Assembly (NCBI RefSeq): GCF_030272615.1
Contig: NC_081406.1
Span: 118,209,847 to 118,273,846, forward strand
DNA length: 64,000 bases
Direction: 5' to 3'
DNA from: Cryptomeria japonica
Taxonomy: Eukaryota > Streptophyta > Pinopsida > Cupressales > Cupressaceae
This document shows positions 11,495-22,759 of this stretch, piece after piece (position 1 is the first letter of the stretch; every line of letters starts with the position of its first letter). The translations under genes were made by a program, and so were the position numbers. Below the pieces are notes generated by a model that worked only from the letters and a program-made list of their open reading frames with translations, was not told the origin of the DNA and did no database searches.

Positions 11495-11994
11495 TTGTAT
11501 GATGAAAGAATAAGTATTCGGTAGATTACTAAGACACCAAACGATTAGGAAGTGGTGTCGGTGAATGCTCCACTAGCAAGAATGTCCCCCACAATGACAT
11601 TATGTTTATCTCCTCTAATGGAGAAAACAAGGGACATATCTTCATAGTTCATAACACTCCCAAGAAGAAGGTTGACCTAACCAAACGATTAGGAAGTGGT
11701 GTCGGTGAATGCTCCACTAGCAAGAATGTCCCCCACAATGACATTATGTTTATCTCCTCTAATGGAGAAAACAAGGGACATATCTTCATAGTTCATAACA
11801 CTCCCAAGAAGAAGGTTGACCTAACCACAACCAGTGAAGAAATGAAGCTAAGAATGATGATTGGTGCTACAAGAAGGAGGAACAATTTGGGTCTCAAAGG
11901 AAAAGGGAAGATGGGAGAAGGTATCTTCACTGGAAGAAAGAACAGGAGAAGATGATTGTATGATGAAAGAATAAGTATTCGGTAGATTACTAAG
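11217..11994 (+). repeat. Internal tandem duplication of gag (full, partial and full unit)
   Basis: Unit 1 (11217-11533) starts ACACCAAACGATTAGG and ends ATTACTAAG. Unit 2 (11534-11680) repeats the first half and breaks off at GTTGACCTAACC. Unit 3 (11681-11994) is again full length. Units 2 and 3 share differences from unit 1 (GTCGGTGAATGCTCC versus GTCGATGAATGCTTC), so the last two arose from each other. The duplicated unit appears to include the first 31 bases of the neighbouring reverse-oriented LTR. Confidence 0.85.
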
Positions 11995-13367
11995 AGGGAG
12001 GGGGTGAATCCATCAACAGAAAAACTGATACAAACTTCCCAAACTCAAACTCAAACATACTAGGTAAACTTATCAATGATATACCACTATCAAGATCAAT
12101 AATCATAAGAATACCGATTGACTGTTACAACAACTTAACAGTAAACAACATCAAACTTGTAAACATCCAAATGCTTCATTTCTCAATGCTTCCAGTTATC
12201 GTGCCTTATCGAAAATAGTTAAGTAGTTAATCAAATCAATAATAAGATCATAACCACAAAAACATTCACCACATGACATAAGTATTTATACATGGAAAAC
12301 CCAAATAGGTAAAAACCATGGTGAGATGGGACACAAGAAAATATTTGAAGTCTTTTGAAGTTCACCCTATTAGGAGCCTAGCCTGTTAAAGCTTTTACAA
12401 AAAGTCTTGTTAAGAACCGATCCTGTTAGGAATCACCCGGTGAAGGGATTTACTAAAAATACCTTGTTAGAAGTAAATATACTATAAGGAGTAACCTTAG
12501 TAGAGGATTTGAGAATCCAATCTAATGGATGAACTTGTTAGAGGATTTAATAAGTAACCAAGCTTGTTAGAGCTTACCCAGTTAGAGGATTTTAATTTTG
12601 CTATAATTGTTAGAAAACAATAGGATTTTCTTGATCTGTCTGAATAGCACTACATTTGCTTGACCAGATCCATTTAAGATTCTATCTGCCTTTACTCAAA
12701 CTACAGACTCATTCTCTGGTTCGGCAACCACACACTCAACTGATTTCTGCCAACTCTTGCCAACACCAAAAAGCAACAACTTCATTGACCTTAAATACAA
12801 ATCAATTAGGTAGGTAATACAACAAAAATCTAATCCTCTCATCAAGATTTCAAACAAGTCGGTACAAGTATAACCATTGGATTACATAGAAATCTCTACA
12901 CATCAGTCAACAAAACCTCAACAGCTCCTTAATTACTGCTTCATCGAGCTTAGTAACTCATCACGCGCTTTGCATTAGATGCAATACACTTTGCTCGTTC
13001 CCCAGACAAACAATCATGCCAAAACATTTTGAACTTGTCTTCATACAATGACCTTATGTGTCACCATCATTACCGCTCAACATCAGATCATAAACCAACA
13101 TAACCAATTCAACAACCTTACTCAGTTAGGGTTTAGCAAAAACAACAGCTAGGGTTTACCGATTACATAACATAGAAAGGGTTTAACATTATACACTGAT
13201 TTATTGGTTCAACTCACAAACTTACATACCGGTTTAAAATATCCTTCACAAAGCTCTTCCTATCGGTTACAAGACAATATCAACAATATCATTACCAGTT
13301 CAATTGGCATAAATGAAAACATAACATATCATTAATGCAATCTTCATGCAAATGCCAATAGAAGACA
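11964..13367 (-). mobile_element. Reverse-oriented LTR (probable solo LTR)
   Basis: Read on the minus strand it starts TGTCTTCTATTGGCATTTGC (13367) and ends near TATTCTTTCA (11964), with the family-typical GGATTCACCCCCTCCCTCTT about 35 bases before the end. Its middle (12300-12600) has repeated phrases on the minus strand such as CTAACAAG, CCTCTAAC and CCTAACAGG, as in the LTRs of element B. No PBS lies beyond the LTR end and no partner LTR was seen, so it is probably a solo LTR or a broken copy. It separates the gag remnant (10295-11494) from the coiled-coil ORF (13411-14626). Borders are inferred; no clear target-site duplication. Confidence 0.5.
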
Positions 13368-13410
13368 TTATAGAAGACAAAGAAATGCTACTACCCACAA
13401 GACAAAGCAA

Positions 13411-14626
13411 GTGTGGGGAAAGAAGAGATTGAATGGAAGAACTGCAGAAAGTGAACATCCCAGGATCCATCCTATGGAAGGAGTAACCTTCAGCAAGGAT
13501 AATGTTACTCTAGTCATGTTGTCACTAAAAAAGGATGAGAACAAAAAGAGGAAAAGTGCATTAGATTCTAGTCTCTTAGGAGGCATGATTGTTAAGAGAG
13601 TCCAAGATATAGGGGTAGTGGAAGCTGCAAGCACAGTTTTGGAAACTGCAAAGTTTAGTGTGGCAGTAGCAGAGAAAGAGGCAAAAGAAAGAGCTAATCT
13701 CCAATTGAAATTGGAGACTATCTTAAAGGCTTACAATGAGGCTAAAGAAGGAATAGCCAACAGGGTCAACATTATTACTAGACTTCAAAGTCAGTTGGCA
13801 GGTCAACACCATCCAGGTGAATCCTCTACACTCATGATAGCCTCCTCTCTAGCAAGACCCCCTCCTACTAGTCCTATTATAGAGTATCCCCCTTCTCCTA
13901 TGCCTTCTGGTTTCCAGTCAACTCAAACTGTCCAACATGAGTTGGAAAAGTTGAAACAGGCTCAAGCCTTATTTGCAAATAAGTATGAAGAAAAGATAAA
14001 AGCCACAATTTTGAAATTTGCTGATTCGGTCAAGGCCACCACTGTATACATTAATATGAAGAGGATTCTGGATGTTTTGATCAAATTCAGAGAGGATGAA
14101 GCCACTTTGGAACCAATCCTTAATAAGTGGATGCCTAGAGGTAAAGAGTTAGAGTTCATGTGTTCATCCCATGCAAATGAGGAGGAGAATGACAATCTAA
14201 GGTCCACCAGTGAGTTCATAAAAGAGATGAATATACTCTCAGAGGAAAGTGCAGGTATAAAAAGAAAAAGCCTAATTATATAGAAAAGAATATTCAGATC
14301 ACAAATTTGAATTGTTTCCAAGGGGATTTGTTGGTCCAATTTAGTTGAAAGAGGAGAAGACCTGGCTAGAAGAACTGGACCACAAATTGTCCCTAGGGGT
14401 TAATGAAATTATTAACACCGATGACACATCCCTATTTGTCCAAATAGTTGAAGAAGTTGAAAAAGTGAAATCACATTATGGTTTCATAGAAACAGAAATT
14501 GGGCAGTTAAGGGTCACTTGGAAAAGGCTAGAAGAGATGAAACAAAAGGTTGTCATCTTTGCTTGGCCAAGTGATGATGTGTTCCAGGAGTGGAAGGATA
14601 AATATGCCAGACAAAAAGAAGCATAA
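13411..14626 (+). pseudogene. Coiled-coil ORF of an LTR element (second-ORF type)
   Basis: An open frame of 290 codons (13411-14283), then a frame change, then 93 codons (14345-14626) with no in-frame ATG needed. The protein is rich in Lys, Glu, Ala and Leu. It has a helical stretch around residues 70-130, a Pro/Ser-rich linker (residues 145-175, PPPTSP then PPSPMPS), then further helical, coiled-coil-like sequence to the end. No enzyme motif is visible. General layout (basic and charged N part, Pro-rich linker, helical C part, retroelement 3' tail) resembles the second ORF of element B (36985-40330), but I cannot show homology by eye. Placement before an LTR-like block suggests it is the 3' coding part of an LTR element. 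Confidence 0.45.
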
Positions 14627-14883
14627 GTGATCATATCATATGATTAGTTTGCAGTTTGTGTTTCTGATTAATGATTTGCAGAGTTTGGTATTTTCCCCAG
14701 TATATTCCGATGTGATTAGATCTCGAGCTAATTTTTTGGGAAATTGTTTGGGATACTCTTGTGTATCTTCATTTCATTTGGTTCATGATTTGGTACTCTT
14801 CAAGTTATTTTTCATCATGACAGTTGCTTCTATTTGAGTGTTCTTGAGTTTCAGACGTTGACAAATGAAGATTTGATAAGTGG

Positions 14884-15789
14884 TGTTGGTGTAGTTGTTA
14901 TTGATGACTCTAACATTCTTTTTGGTGTTTCCTAATTGTGTCCTATTTGTTTTGATGATCCGCATTGATTGTTGTGTGAATTTTTGGTGATTTTGTTGAA
15001 CCGATGATGTTCTTTATGTTATGTGGTTTTCCTAGTGGTACAGTGTGCTGCGATTGACCTTGGGATGATTACCAGTGGTGATGAGCATTTGGAAATTTGA
15101 TTTGGGTCAATGTTATTTCATGTATATCATTATATTTGTCTGATGGTTGATCTTTATATCATGTGATATAATTTTGTAATTGTGAATTGAGTGTTTAGCC
15201 GACCTTGCTGTCAAGGTGATGAATTGTATAAATATGTGATATTGTCATGTAATTAATGTAAAATGGCCGTGTCTTCATTACCAGAGAGTGGTGTATGAGA
15301 AAACAAGGATTTATCTTTCAGTATGATGTATTGAGTGGAGATTGGTGTTATAGAGAAGACATAAGTGCTTAACTGAAACTATCATTAGGCATTTGGAGAT
15401 GCTATCCTTTTAGCTCATTCCTTCTGGATTGTTGTATGAATCTTGTTGTAAGTTAGTGAGACTTCCCTGAGGGTTGTATCCTTCTGGGTTATTATCTTTT
15501 GAGAAGTGAGATCTAGGCAGTGCACCTGAATGCATGTGTATTCCCCATTATAACATTTACACATACTACTACAGAGTATTATCTTAGTGTGAGTAGGTGT
15601 ACATTGTATTTTTTCACTTAACCGGGCTTTCCATGTCAAAATCTTGGTGTTTTGTGTTGTGTTATCAACTTGATTATCTTTTTTGTTGCTATAGTTTATT
15701 AGATTTGTATTTGTAGTTAAGTTAGTAGATCTGGTGAAAAATGATTGACCACCCCCCCTCTCAGTTTTCCTTCATTTTTGTTGCCAACA
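14884..15789 (+). repeat. LTR-like block (3' or solo LTR)
   Basis: Starts TGTTGGTGTAG and ends TTGCCAACA. It has a TATA-like TGTATAAATATGTG near 15226 and the family-typical GACCACCCCCCCTCTCAG near 15748, about 30 bases before the end, as in the other copia-type LTRs of this window. No PBS follows, so it is a 3' or solo LTR. The left border is uncertain and there is no clear target-site duplication. Confidence 0.4.
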
Positions 15790-17140
15790 CAACCACAACT
15801 AGAATAAATATTATTACACAAAATAAGCCACTCAGACTAAAAATGTTGAAGACATCTACTCCAAGAGAAAGAGGAGACCCAAATACATCACAATACATCC
15901 TTCCAAGATGAATCCAATGATCCACCCATGCTAACACCTTCCAAAGTTGACACCAAACATAACACATAGGTAAACAATAGAATTAATCAATTAGTTAGCC
16001 AAAAGATATCTTCCAATGGAAAATATACCATGCTTATCTTTGTACACCATGGTGCTCAACTGATAATAATATTCTAACTCATTCTCTAATGCATATTCAA
16101 ACAAAAAAGTATGATCCAAACAAGATAATCCAACCAAACATACTGAACCATAACAACACTAAATATGCCAAACATAATTTATCAACATAACTCACTTGCG
16201 GAATAGAAGCACCACTAGAGAAACATGCCGAAAATACTACACAAACCACATAACCATGTCCACAAAATTGCAACATAAACTTCAATATATCCAAAGGCCA
16301 CCAAAGACTTTTTGGACCATTTTGAAAAACACCCTTACTATTAAACAATAGTAATAACTAGCTTCTACAATCCACAAACTAGAAAACTAGTCGATGTGAG
16401 ACATTAAAAACTCTTTCCTACATATTAAAATTACTACAACCAACACCAAAACATTAAACTCAATTGCAACACCAAACACAGAACAAAGATATTCAGACCA
16501 AAATCCATTTGGAAAATTAAGTTTGACATCAATGACAACCATACAAACTCATATCCCCATCATGCATTACAGATGTACATGGATACCTACTATAGCTTTG
16601 TTTATAAGACCCATAATGCATCTCATATTACATGTTGCATATCTCTCTGAGTTTCACTTAAAGAGAGGGTTTGGTGTACATGTTTATATTGTGTACATTT
16701 ACTTAAGAAAAGTTAGGTAAAAACTTTTATCCACATGCATTAGGTGGGAGTCAATCACCATTCCCATGTTGATCTCGTTTTCATCCTTCCTTTATATACA
16801 AGGTGCTTTGTACATAATCTTAATCTCATTCACATAAATGTAGTTTATTGAACCCATAGCTTCTTGTCTTTTGCTTGTGAAGGTTTGGTTTGCAAGTCAG
16901 GCTCCTGGAATTTCTCACATTCACAAAGTTTTCCTTTAACTATACTTTAATAGTTATAATTATTCATATATTTTAAAATAATTTTCATAAATGATTTCAT
17001 TAATCTTTATTTTAATAAATTGATGATATTATCCTTTAATTTTTTAATATTCTTTTTAATATTTTAATCACTTTATTTCAATTAGATTTATTGCATTTTC
17101 ACATTCTATGTTGTTTCAATTTCACTTTGAGAAAAAATCT
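15790..17140. other. Non-coding block, no gene recognised
   Basis: 15790-16400 is strikingly A/C-rich on the plus strand (G/T-rich on the minus strand), as often seen in untranslated ends of retroelements. 16400-17140 is AT-rich. Open stretches here are compositional and match no family I recognise. Confidence 0.5.
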
Positions 17141-18460
17141 GATAATAGTAAGAAAAGTGACACAATCAAGCCCCTTCTAAATTAACCTACTAAAAACCAC
17201 ACTAGAGCTTATGCAATGCCTAATGAAAAAATAAATTTTTAGGCTTCATTTATTGAGGATTTCATATTTCATTTGACACAAAAGTGATTCCTTAGTGGTC
17301 GACTAAAAGAAGGCTTAACTCCCTTGAATTCTAAGAGAGGCAATAATACTCCCAAAACAACCAGGTGAAAACTTTGGTGACCATCACTGAAAGAATAGAG
17401 AAAATCACAAAACAATTTTCCAATCATTAAATTAGAAGTTTTTGATGATACCAAATAGGAGAAATAGTGAACATGTGTGGTGACTAAGATTGTGGGGCAA
17501 GTTTTGAACTTACCATCTAAGAGGCTAGGCTATTCAGTAGTTGAGATTTTTCTCAATCTTGATATCAACAACCTGCCAAATAGAAGGAGAAGTTTGAACA
17601 ACAAAGGATATTCTCACAAAGTAGAAAACAATCTATTTAATACTAAATTTATCTAAACAACTTGATTTGTGTGGGAAAAATTGTCTATCTTAAAGAATGA
17701 GAAAAAAATCATTAACAAAATGACCATTAACTAGCTAACGATGAAAATTGGGAAGAGAAATCCCCTTTACTAGAGAATAAGAAATCGTATCAACTAAAAG
17801 TTTGTCAAAAGCTTCAATAGTGAGCACATTGAGAGATGGAGCAATAAGACAATGTTGCCAAACAGAATGGAAGAGTCCAAAAGATTGATATTTTAGAACA
17901 TGTACTAATCTATGTAAATATACACTACAATGTAATAGAAAAAAACACATCACAATAGGAAAACAAAAATTGGAAAGAAATGGAAATCCATTGACACTAA
18001 AATCAGCTCTTTAATAATTCTTTGTTAGTAAAGAAGCATGAAGACACTTAATATATAACTTTGAAGCTCTCAAAACAAACTATACTCTTATCACACACTC
18101 TTAGTACTTAGTCTTATTGAAAATATGAATTAAAATTTTCTCTCTTTCAAGAAAAAGTCAACAAATGCAAAAGTAGTCACACTGATGGCTTTGGAGGTGT
18201 CAATACAAAAGGAAGATGAAAATGGGATTATGTAAGTCCTAAACAAATTTGGTACACTTGTGTAAAGTAGCAATGCAAACTACAACAACCAAAGAATAAT
18301 AGAAAGATTTATATTGCAAAGATAAAGAGGTAATACATTATCATCATGTGGTTCAATCATTACATCCAATGTATTGGCTTTATAAAGCCATTATTCTCAT
18401 ACAAAAATAATTTATGGGAGTGAACTATCCAGCCAATTAACCTAATTTTATTTATTAAAT

Positions 18461-18578
18461 GTAAACCTTATTTCCTAACAACCCCCTTAAGGTTTACATT
18501 ATCAAAAATACAAAAACTACAAAGAAAATATTATTAAATGTAAACCTTATTTCCTAACAACCCCCTTTAAGGTTTACA
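18461..18578 (-). repeat. Duplicated LTR edge plus polypurine tract
   Basis: The block TATTAAATGTAAACCTTATT followed by TCCTAACAACCCCCTT and AAGGTTTACAT occurs at about 18463-18500 (true LTR edge and PPT) and again at about 18533-18572 inside the element. A short tandem duplication therefore copied the first bases of the 3' LTR together with the PPT. Confidence 0.75.
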
Positions 18579-18611
18579 TAATGAAGAAAAAAAAGAACAA
18601 AACTATATCAG

Positions 18612-18832
18612 CTTTGACCTAAAATTTTAGGTCTAGGCAAATGTTTGAAATCTCCAACTCTCTTTTTTTGTCAGCATCAGACTAAACTTCTCGGTCTAGG
18701 CAAATATCGATAATCTCCAATTCTTCATCAGCATCAACCTAAAGTTCATGGTCTAGGTAAATGAATCTCCAACTTTGCAATAGGATCAACCCAAACTCCT
18801 CATGTCTGGGTAAATAAACTGATTATCCAACA
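18612..18832. repeat. Four degenerate tandem repeats of about 55 bp
   Basis: Four units each contain an A/TCAACCTAAA-type block, then (G)GTCTAGG(C/T)AAAT, then AATCTCCAA(C/T)T or a derivative. They start near 18612, 18674, 18731 and 18784. They lie just inside the 3' LTR of the small minus-strand element. Role unknown. Confidence 0.7.
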
Positions 18833-20371
18833 CACAACTATCGATAATTAGTTTTTTAAATGAACTTTCCATAGACCAACAAGTCACCAATTTTGTGGAT
18901 TCAAAAATCCACACACTAAAAGACCACTGCATGCCCCCTCTTTCTCCTGAAAGGTCTAGCAATAAAAAGATGCTTCTCATGCAATGTATCATCTCTGAAC
19001 AAGAAGCTACTTTAGTATGATAGATTGCCTCCAGCCTCCATTTCCTCCAATTTCCAATATTATATTTCTTTGCATTCTATATGCATCAGATTCTCCAATA
19101 ACACAAGCATGTGAATTTTTTAAATCTTTACCAAACATAGCATGGATAACTTTCAAAACACAAATATTTGATGTCATATTGAGACAAAATAATTTATGAC
19201 CTCAGTCCAAAAAAAAGAAGCTAGAAAGTAATAATTTTAGAACCTTGTATAATGTTGGCTTTTGAGGATACCTCCTATAACCCTTTGTACATCATGTTTT
19301 CTTATACCTTTTATTTTATTTTTGCTTTATTTTGACAACTTTAAATTCTACTCAAAAATTAGATATGATATTGGCTACTATTCTACTACCATATGAGACT
19401 AAAAACACAATGAAGAGAATGAAAACTATTAAAAACTACTTAAGTGCCTCAACAAAACTTCAATTTAATTTACTTATTTTATGTCACAGATGTGTTTTTA
19501 TGCACCTATCATCATCGCTTCTCATCTTCCCTAAACTCCACTCCTGATGCCTATTTCCACACTGCCACTAACACAAAATCTCTCTTTTTCTTTACTTCCA
19601 AAATGCTTTCCTTTCATCCTAATGGGCCAGCAAATACATACTAAATGTTGAGAAAAAATCTGCTTCACACTTATTTTGATATCACTCTCATCAAATAATT
19701 TGAATGTTTTTATCTTTTCCAAATGTTATTTCTACAATCAATCTCCCTTATACAAGTTTCAATGCTTCAAGTGCTTGCAACTAGTCTTCCATTCTAGAAT
19801 GCCTAGCAAGATCTCTTTAGCATTTTAATCTAACACACATAGAGATTCATAATGCTCTTGTACTAATGTAAAGGAGAAATGTAAACAAAAACAATAGAAG
19901 AATAATAGAAATATTTACATTGCAAAACTAAAGAGGTAATATATTATCATCATATGGTTCAATCATTACATCCAATGTATTGGTTTTATAAAGCCATTAT
20001 TCTTGTACAAAACTAATTTACGGGAGTGAACTACCAAACCAACTAACTAACCTAATTTGATTTATTAAACGTAAACCTTATTTCCTAAAAAACTTGAACC
20101 CATATGACTAGATTTATCTATTATTTTCATAGAGTTGTTTTAGTGGTGTTGAGTGTCTAGACCTCTAGGAATTTGTCTTTTGTACTGAAATTTGGGCTTC
20201 AACTTTCTTAGTCCCAAGGATCTGGACTGCCCATTTTCTTGGCTAGCGGTTTCTCCTTGAGTTTGCAGATGAATCAGCTGATTTAAAATTCATAGAACAT
20301 ACTTCAATTAGTCTTGTTTTAATATGGAAAAACTAAAATCAAATGGAAATATAGCTAAGATTCAAGAAAAC

Positions 20372-20469
20372 CTTTAGTAAAGTTTGGTCACTAGTAGAGT
20401 TTATAACATCACCCTCAGCAATGCCTTTGTGGTGATGTACCGTCAGGTATTCCAAACATAATCTACCCC
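20372..20469 (-). pseudogene. Exon-like fragment of an unknown gene (copy 1)
   Basis: On the minus strand a 98-bp segment is bounded by AATGCAG before it and GTTTTC after it, as AG/GT splice borders. It reads without a stop for 32 codons, with conserved pieces YL, HH, GIAEG and NST. The paralogous segment at 53442-53539 has the same length, the same AG/GT borders and an open frame, with mainly substitutions between them. A second open block follows on the same strand (about 20330-20140), rich in Arg, Ser and Lys, broken by stops here but largely open in copy 2. I do not recognise the protein. Confidence 0.4.
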
Positions 20470-21179
20470 CTGCATTAAAAAATAGAAGATCATTAAAACA
20501 ATTTTTACATTTTTTAAGTAATAGAAACCATTACTTGCTTTCTTTCGTATGCAAATTGATAACTAGAACTAATCAACCATGCAAGCTTTTTAAATGATAG
20601 CAAAGAAAGTGAAACCGTTTTTCAACAATGGTATGTTTTAGGTTTATTTTGGGGTGGCTAAGCACTAATTTTTTTATTTATTTTGGGGGCAAGGGTAAGG
20701 TCAAGTTTAATTTACTGGTGTTTCAAGTCAAATATGATGGTACTTGTAAATATTTATTATTTGTATAATTTTTCTAGTTGTAAATTGTGATTAAATATTC
20801 ATTGGATATCCAAATTTAAAATTTAAAAACAAATTTGAAATGTATAACACCTCTTTTTATTTCCATTTTATATTTAACTAGCCTTCATATTATTCTCAAT
20901 TCTTCACAATTAAATTCCTTATATCAAACTCTTGTCTACTAAAAACAAGTTACAACTAAATTCAAAGTTTAGTCTTATGATTATTGAGCATCTTTAATGA
21001 TGATTCTAATCCATTCTTTATGAAGATATATGTCCAAGTAGCAAGAATCAAATACATCTTTGATTTTCTTTAATGAAAAACAAATAAATCTGATTTTCAA
21101 TTAATTAATAAATATCCTCAAAGATACATTCTGATCACTGCATAGAAGGTTTGTTCAAAATACCACAATGAATGGCTAA

Positions 21180-22028
21180 AAGCCTACCAATTTCTCAAAC
21201 AAAATGTATACATTCAAAATATTTGAAATGAAGAAGCAAAGGAGTTGTGCTTACTTTTTCTTGCTGACTTGCCGGAGTCATGATAAGGTAATAAGCAACA
21301 ACATTGTCACAACTATAAAGCGTCTATATAAGCCCATTGATCTCTCTCTACTTTTATCTCTTGATGCGTCTTTAAACTCTTTAAGATCTGGCGAGATGAT
21401 TATGTGTTGGGTATATATCACAAAGAAGTTAGACGACTTATATAGATGTAATTTTGCAAAAAAAAATTAAAATGCAATGAAAAGCTTGACGACGTGGAAA
21501 GCTCTTAACCGCCACAAACCGTTTTTTTCGTTTGATAACCCAAAAGATAAGGCTCTACTATATGTCTTCCTCTATATTTAACATTATTCTTCTCCACATA
21601 TATTAAAGTAAGTGCATCCTCATTTCTGCAAAAACAACTCGCCTAAAATACCACAATGAATTGCGAAACAAAATGTATGCATTCAAAATATTTGAAATTA
21701 AGAAGCAAAAGAGGAGTCGTGCTTACTTTTTCTTTCCGACTTGTCGCAGCAATGAGACAGTAATAAGCAACGACATTGTCACAACTACAAACTGGAAAAT
21801 GTCTCCAAACTCTTTAAGATCTGGCAAGATGGTTATCTGTTGGGTGTATTTCGCACAGAAGTTAGACGACTTATATAGATGTAATTTTGCAAAAATTATT
21901 TAAAAAAGGAAGGAAATGCTATGACGACGTGGAAACTTCTTAACTGCCACAAACCGTTGTTTGGCTCTACTAAAAGTCTTCCTCTATATTTAACATTATT
22001 CTTCTCCACATATATTAAAGTAAGTGCA
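21180..22028 (+). repeat. Duplicated promoter-like unit (two tandem units)
   Basis: Unit 1 (about 21180-21615) and unit 2 (about 21640-22028) share an AAAATGTAT-CATTCAAAATA block, GTGCTTACTTTTTCTT, a GACGACTTATATAGATGTAA block and a closing CTTCCTCTATATTTAACATT block. Unit 1 also has CTATATAAGCCCATTG with a following CT-rich tract, which looks like a TATA box and initiator. Copy 2 has only one unit (about 54420-54910). The unit stands directly upstream of the gene-like fragment at 22055. Confidence 0.6.
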
Positions 22029-22054
22029 TGCTTAGTAATTTTTGGATTTAAGCG

Positions 22055-22751
22055 ATGAGCGAAACCTCGTACTCTAAGCTGTCATCAACTGATTTCCATG
22101 GAGGCTTAACAGAGAAACCACTTGTGATTGTCGGCAAACACTTTCGGCTTCAAGCTATTTTACTACAGAAAAAACAACTCTTCAGGTAATAAATACAGTC
22201 AGTATTTTGTTCTCTTTCTCTGGTGTGTAGTTGTTGATTACTTTAGTCTCTCCTACAGTAAGCAGAAAAAACAAAGTGCTTACCTTTAGGAGTACATTTA
22301 GAAATTCACCACATCATTTGGTCATGGTGCCATTTGTGTGCTGTCACTTTTCTCATTTCTATCCCACTCTTGATATCACTAAGGTTTGTCTTAATATATC
22401 CACTCTTTTAATGCACCTCCAAATTGAGATTTTAATAGTATTGCTTATCCTTTATAAATAATAATAAATAATAATAACATATCTCCATGCTTTTTTACAT
22501 ACATTTGTACATATATACGAGTTGGCAGACCAGATTACCTTTTGTTGGTGGACAATGATGGTATATTGGAAATTGGGAAGGCCAACGTTTTTAGTGATAT
22601 GGATGAAATACATTTCTTAAGAATTGCTCTCACTGATGGAGAGTATCGGATATGGAAAATGCAGTCACTAAAACAAAACAATATTCAAACTTGTTGTAAG
22701 TATGCTGTCAAGAATTGTAACTGTGCTCATATCTTCATGGAAAATTGTAGC
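22055..22751 (+). pseudogene. Gene-like fragment, two exon-like blocks, function unknown
   Basis: An ATG at 22055 opens 43 codons that end at TTCAG/GTAATA (22185), a plausible donor; the peptide includes FHGGL and KPLVIVGKHF. A second open block (about 22513-22751) follows a TTGGCAG acceptor-like site and encodes LLVDNDGILEIGKAN and later a Cys/Asn-rich tail to a TAG at 22752. The first block is conserved in copy 2 at about 54937-55050 (FHGGL and KPLVIVG kept, ATG lost); the second is shortened there. TATA-like promoter units lie upstream. I do not recognise the product. It could be a truncated host gene or a gene fragment carried by a repeat. Confidence 0.4.
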
Positions 22752-22759
22752 TAGAAGAT

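Larger units (their letters stand above)
18261..20091 (-). mobile_element. Small non-autonomous LTR retrotransposon, minus strand
   Basis: Direct repeats 18261-18480 and 19867-20091 (about 220 bp) are the LTRs. On the minus strand they start TGTTAGGAAATAAGG and end CTTTACA-like. A degenerate iMet PBS (plus strand GCTCTTGTACTA, 19854-19865, three mismatches) lies inside the 5' LTR, and a polypurine tract (minus strand CCTTAAGGGGGT, 18481-18492) abuts the 3' LTR. A 5-bp target-site duplication ACTTG flanks it (18256-18260 and 20092-20096), allowing one extra A at the border. Copy 2 of the segmental duplication lacks this element (site near 53160-53190). Internal sequence is about 1.4 kb with no gag or pol recognised. 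Confidence 0.75.

Noticed and set aside
11964-13367. A target-site duplication for the reverse-oriented LTR
   Set aside because: The flanks TATGA and TTATA do not match; alternative borders gave only partial matches.
14884-15789. Pairing of this LTR-like block with 9889-10245 as the two LTRs of one element
   Set aside because: Beyond the generic CACC(A)CCCC-CTCTCA stretch the two blocks do not align, so they are probably from different elements.
15415-16348. Minus-strand open stretches of 68-83 codons
   Set aside because: They lie in T/G-rich (minus strand) sequence, are compositionally biased, have no motifs and no conserved partner.
22055-22751. Assignment of the gene-like fragment to a LURP-one-related protein
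   Set aside because: A KPLVIVG start is loosely similar, but the later part does not show the expected blocks, so I left it unnamed.
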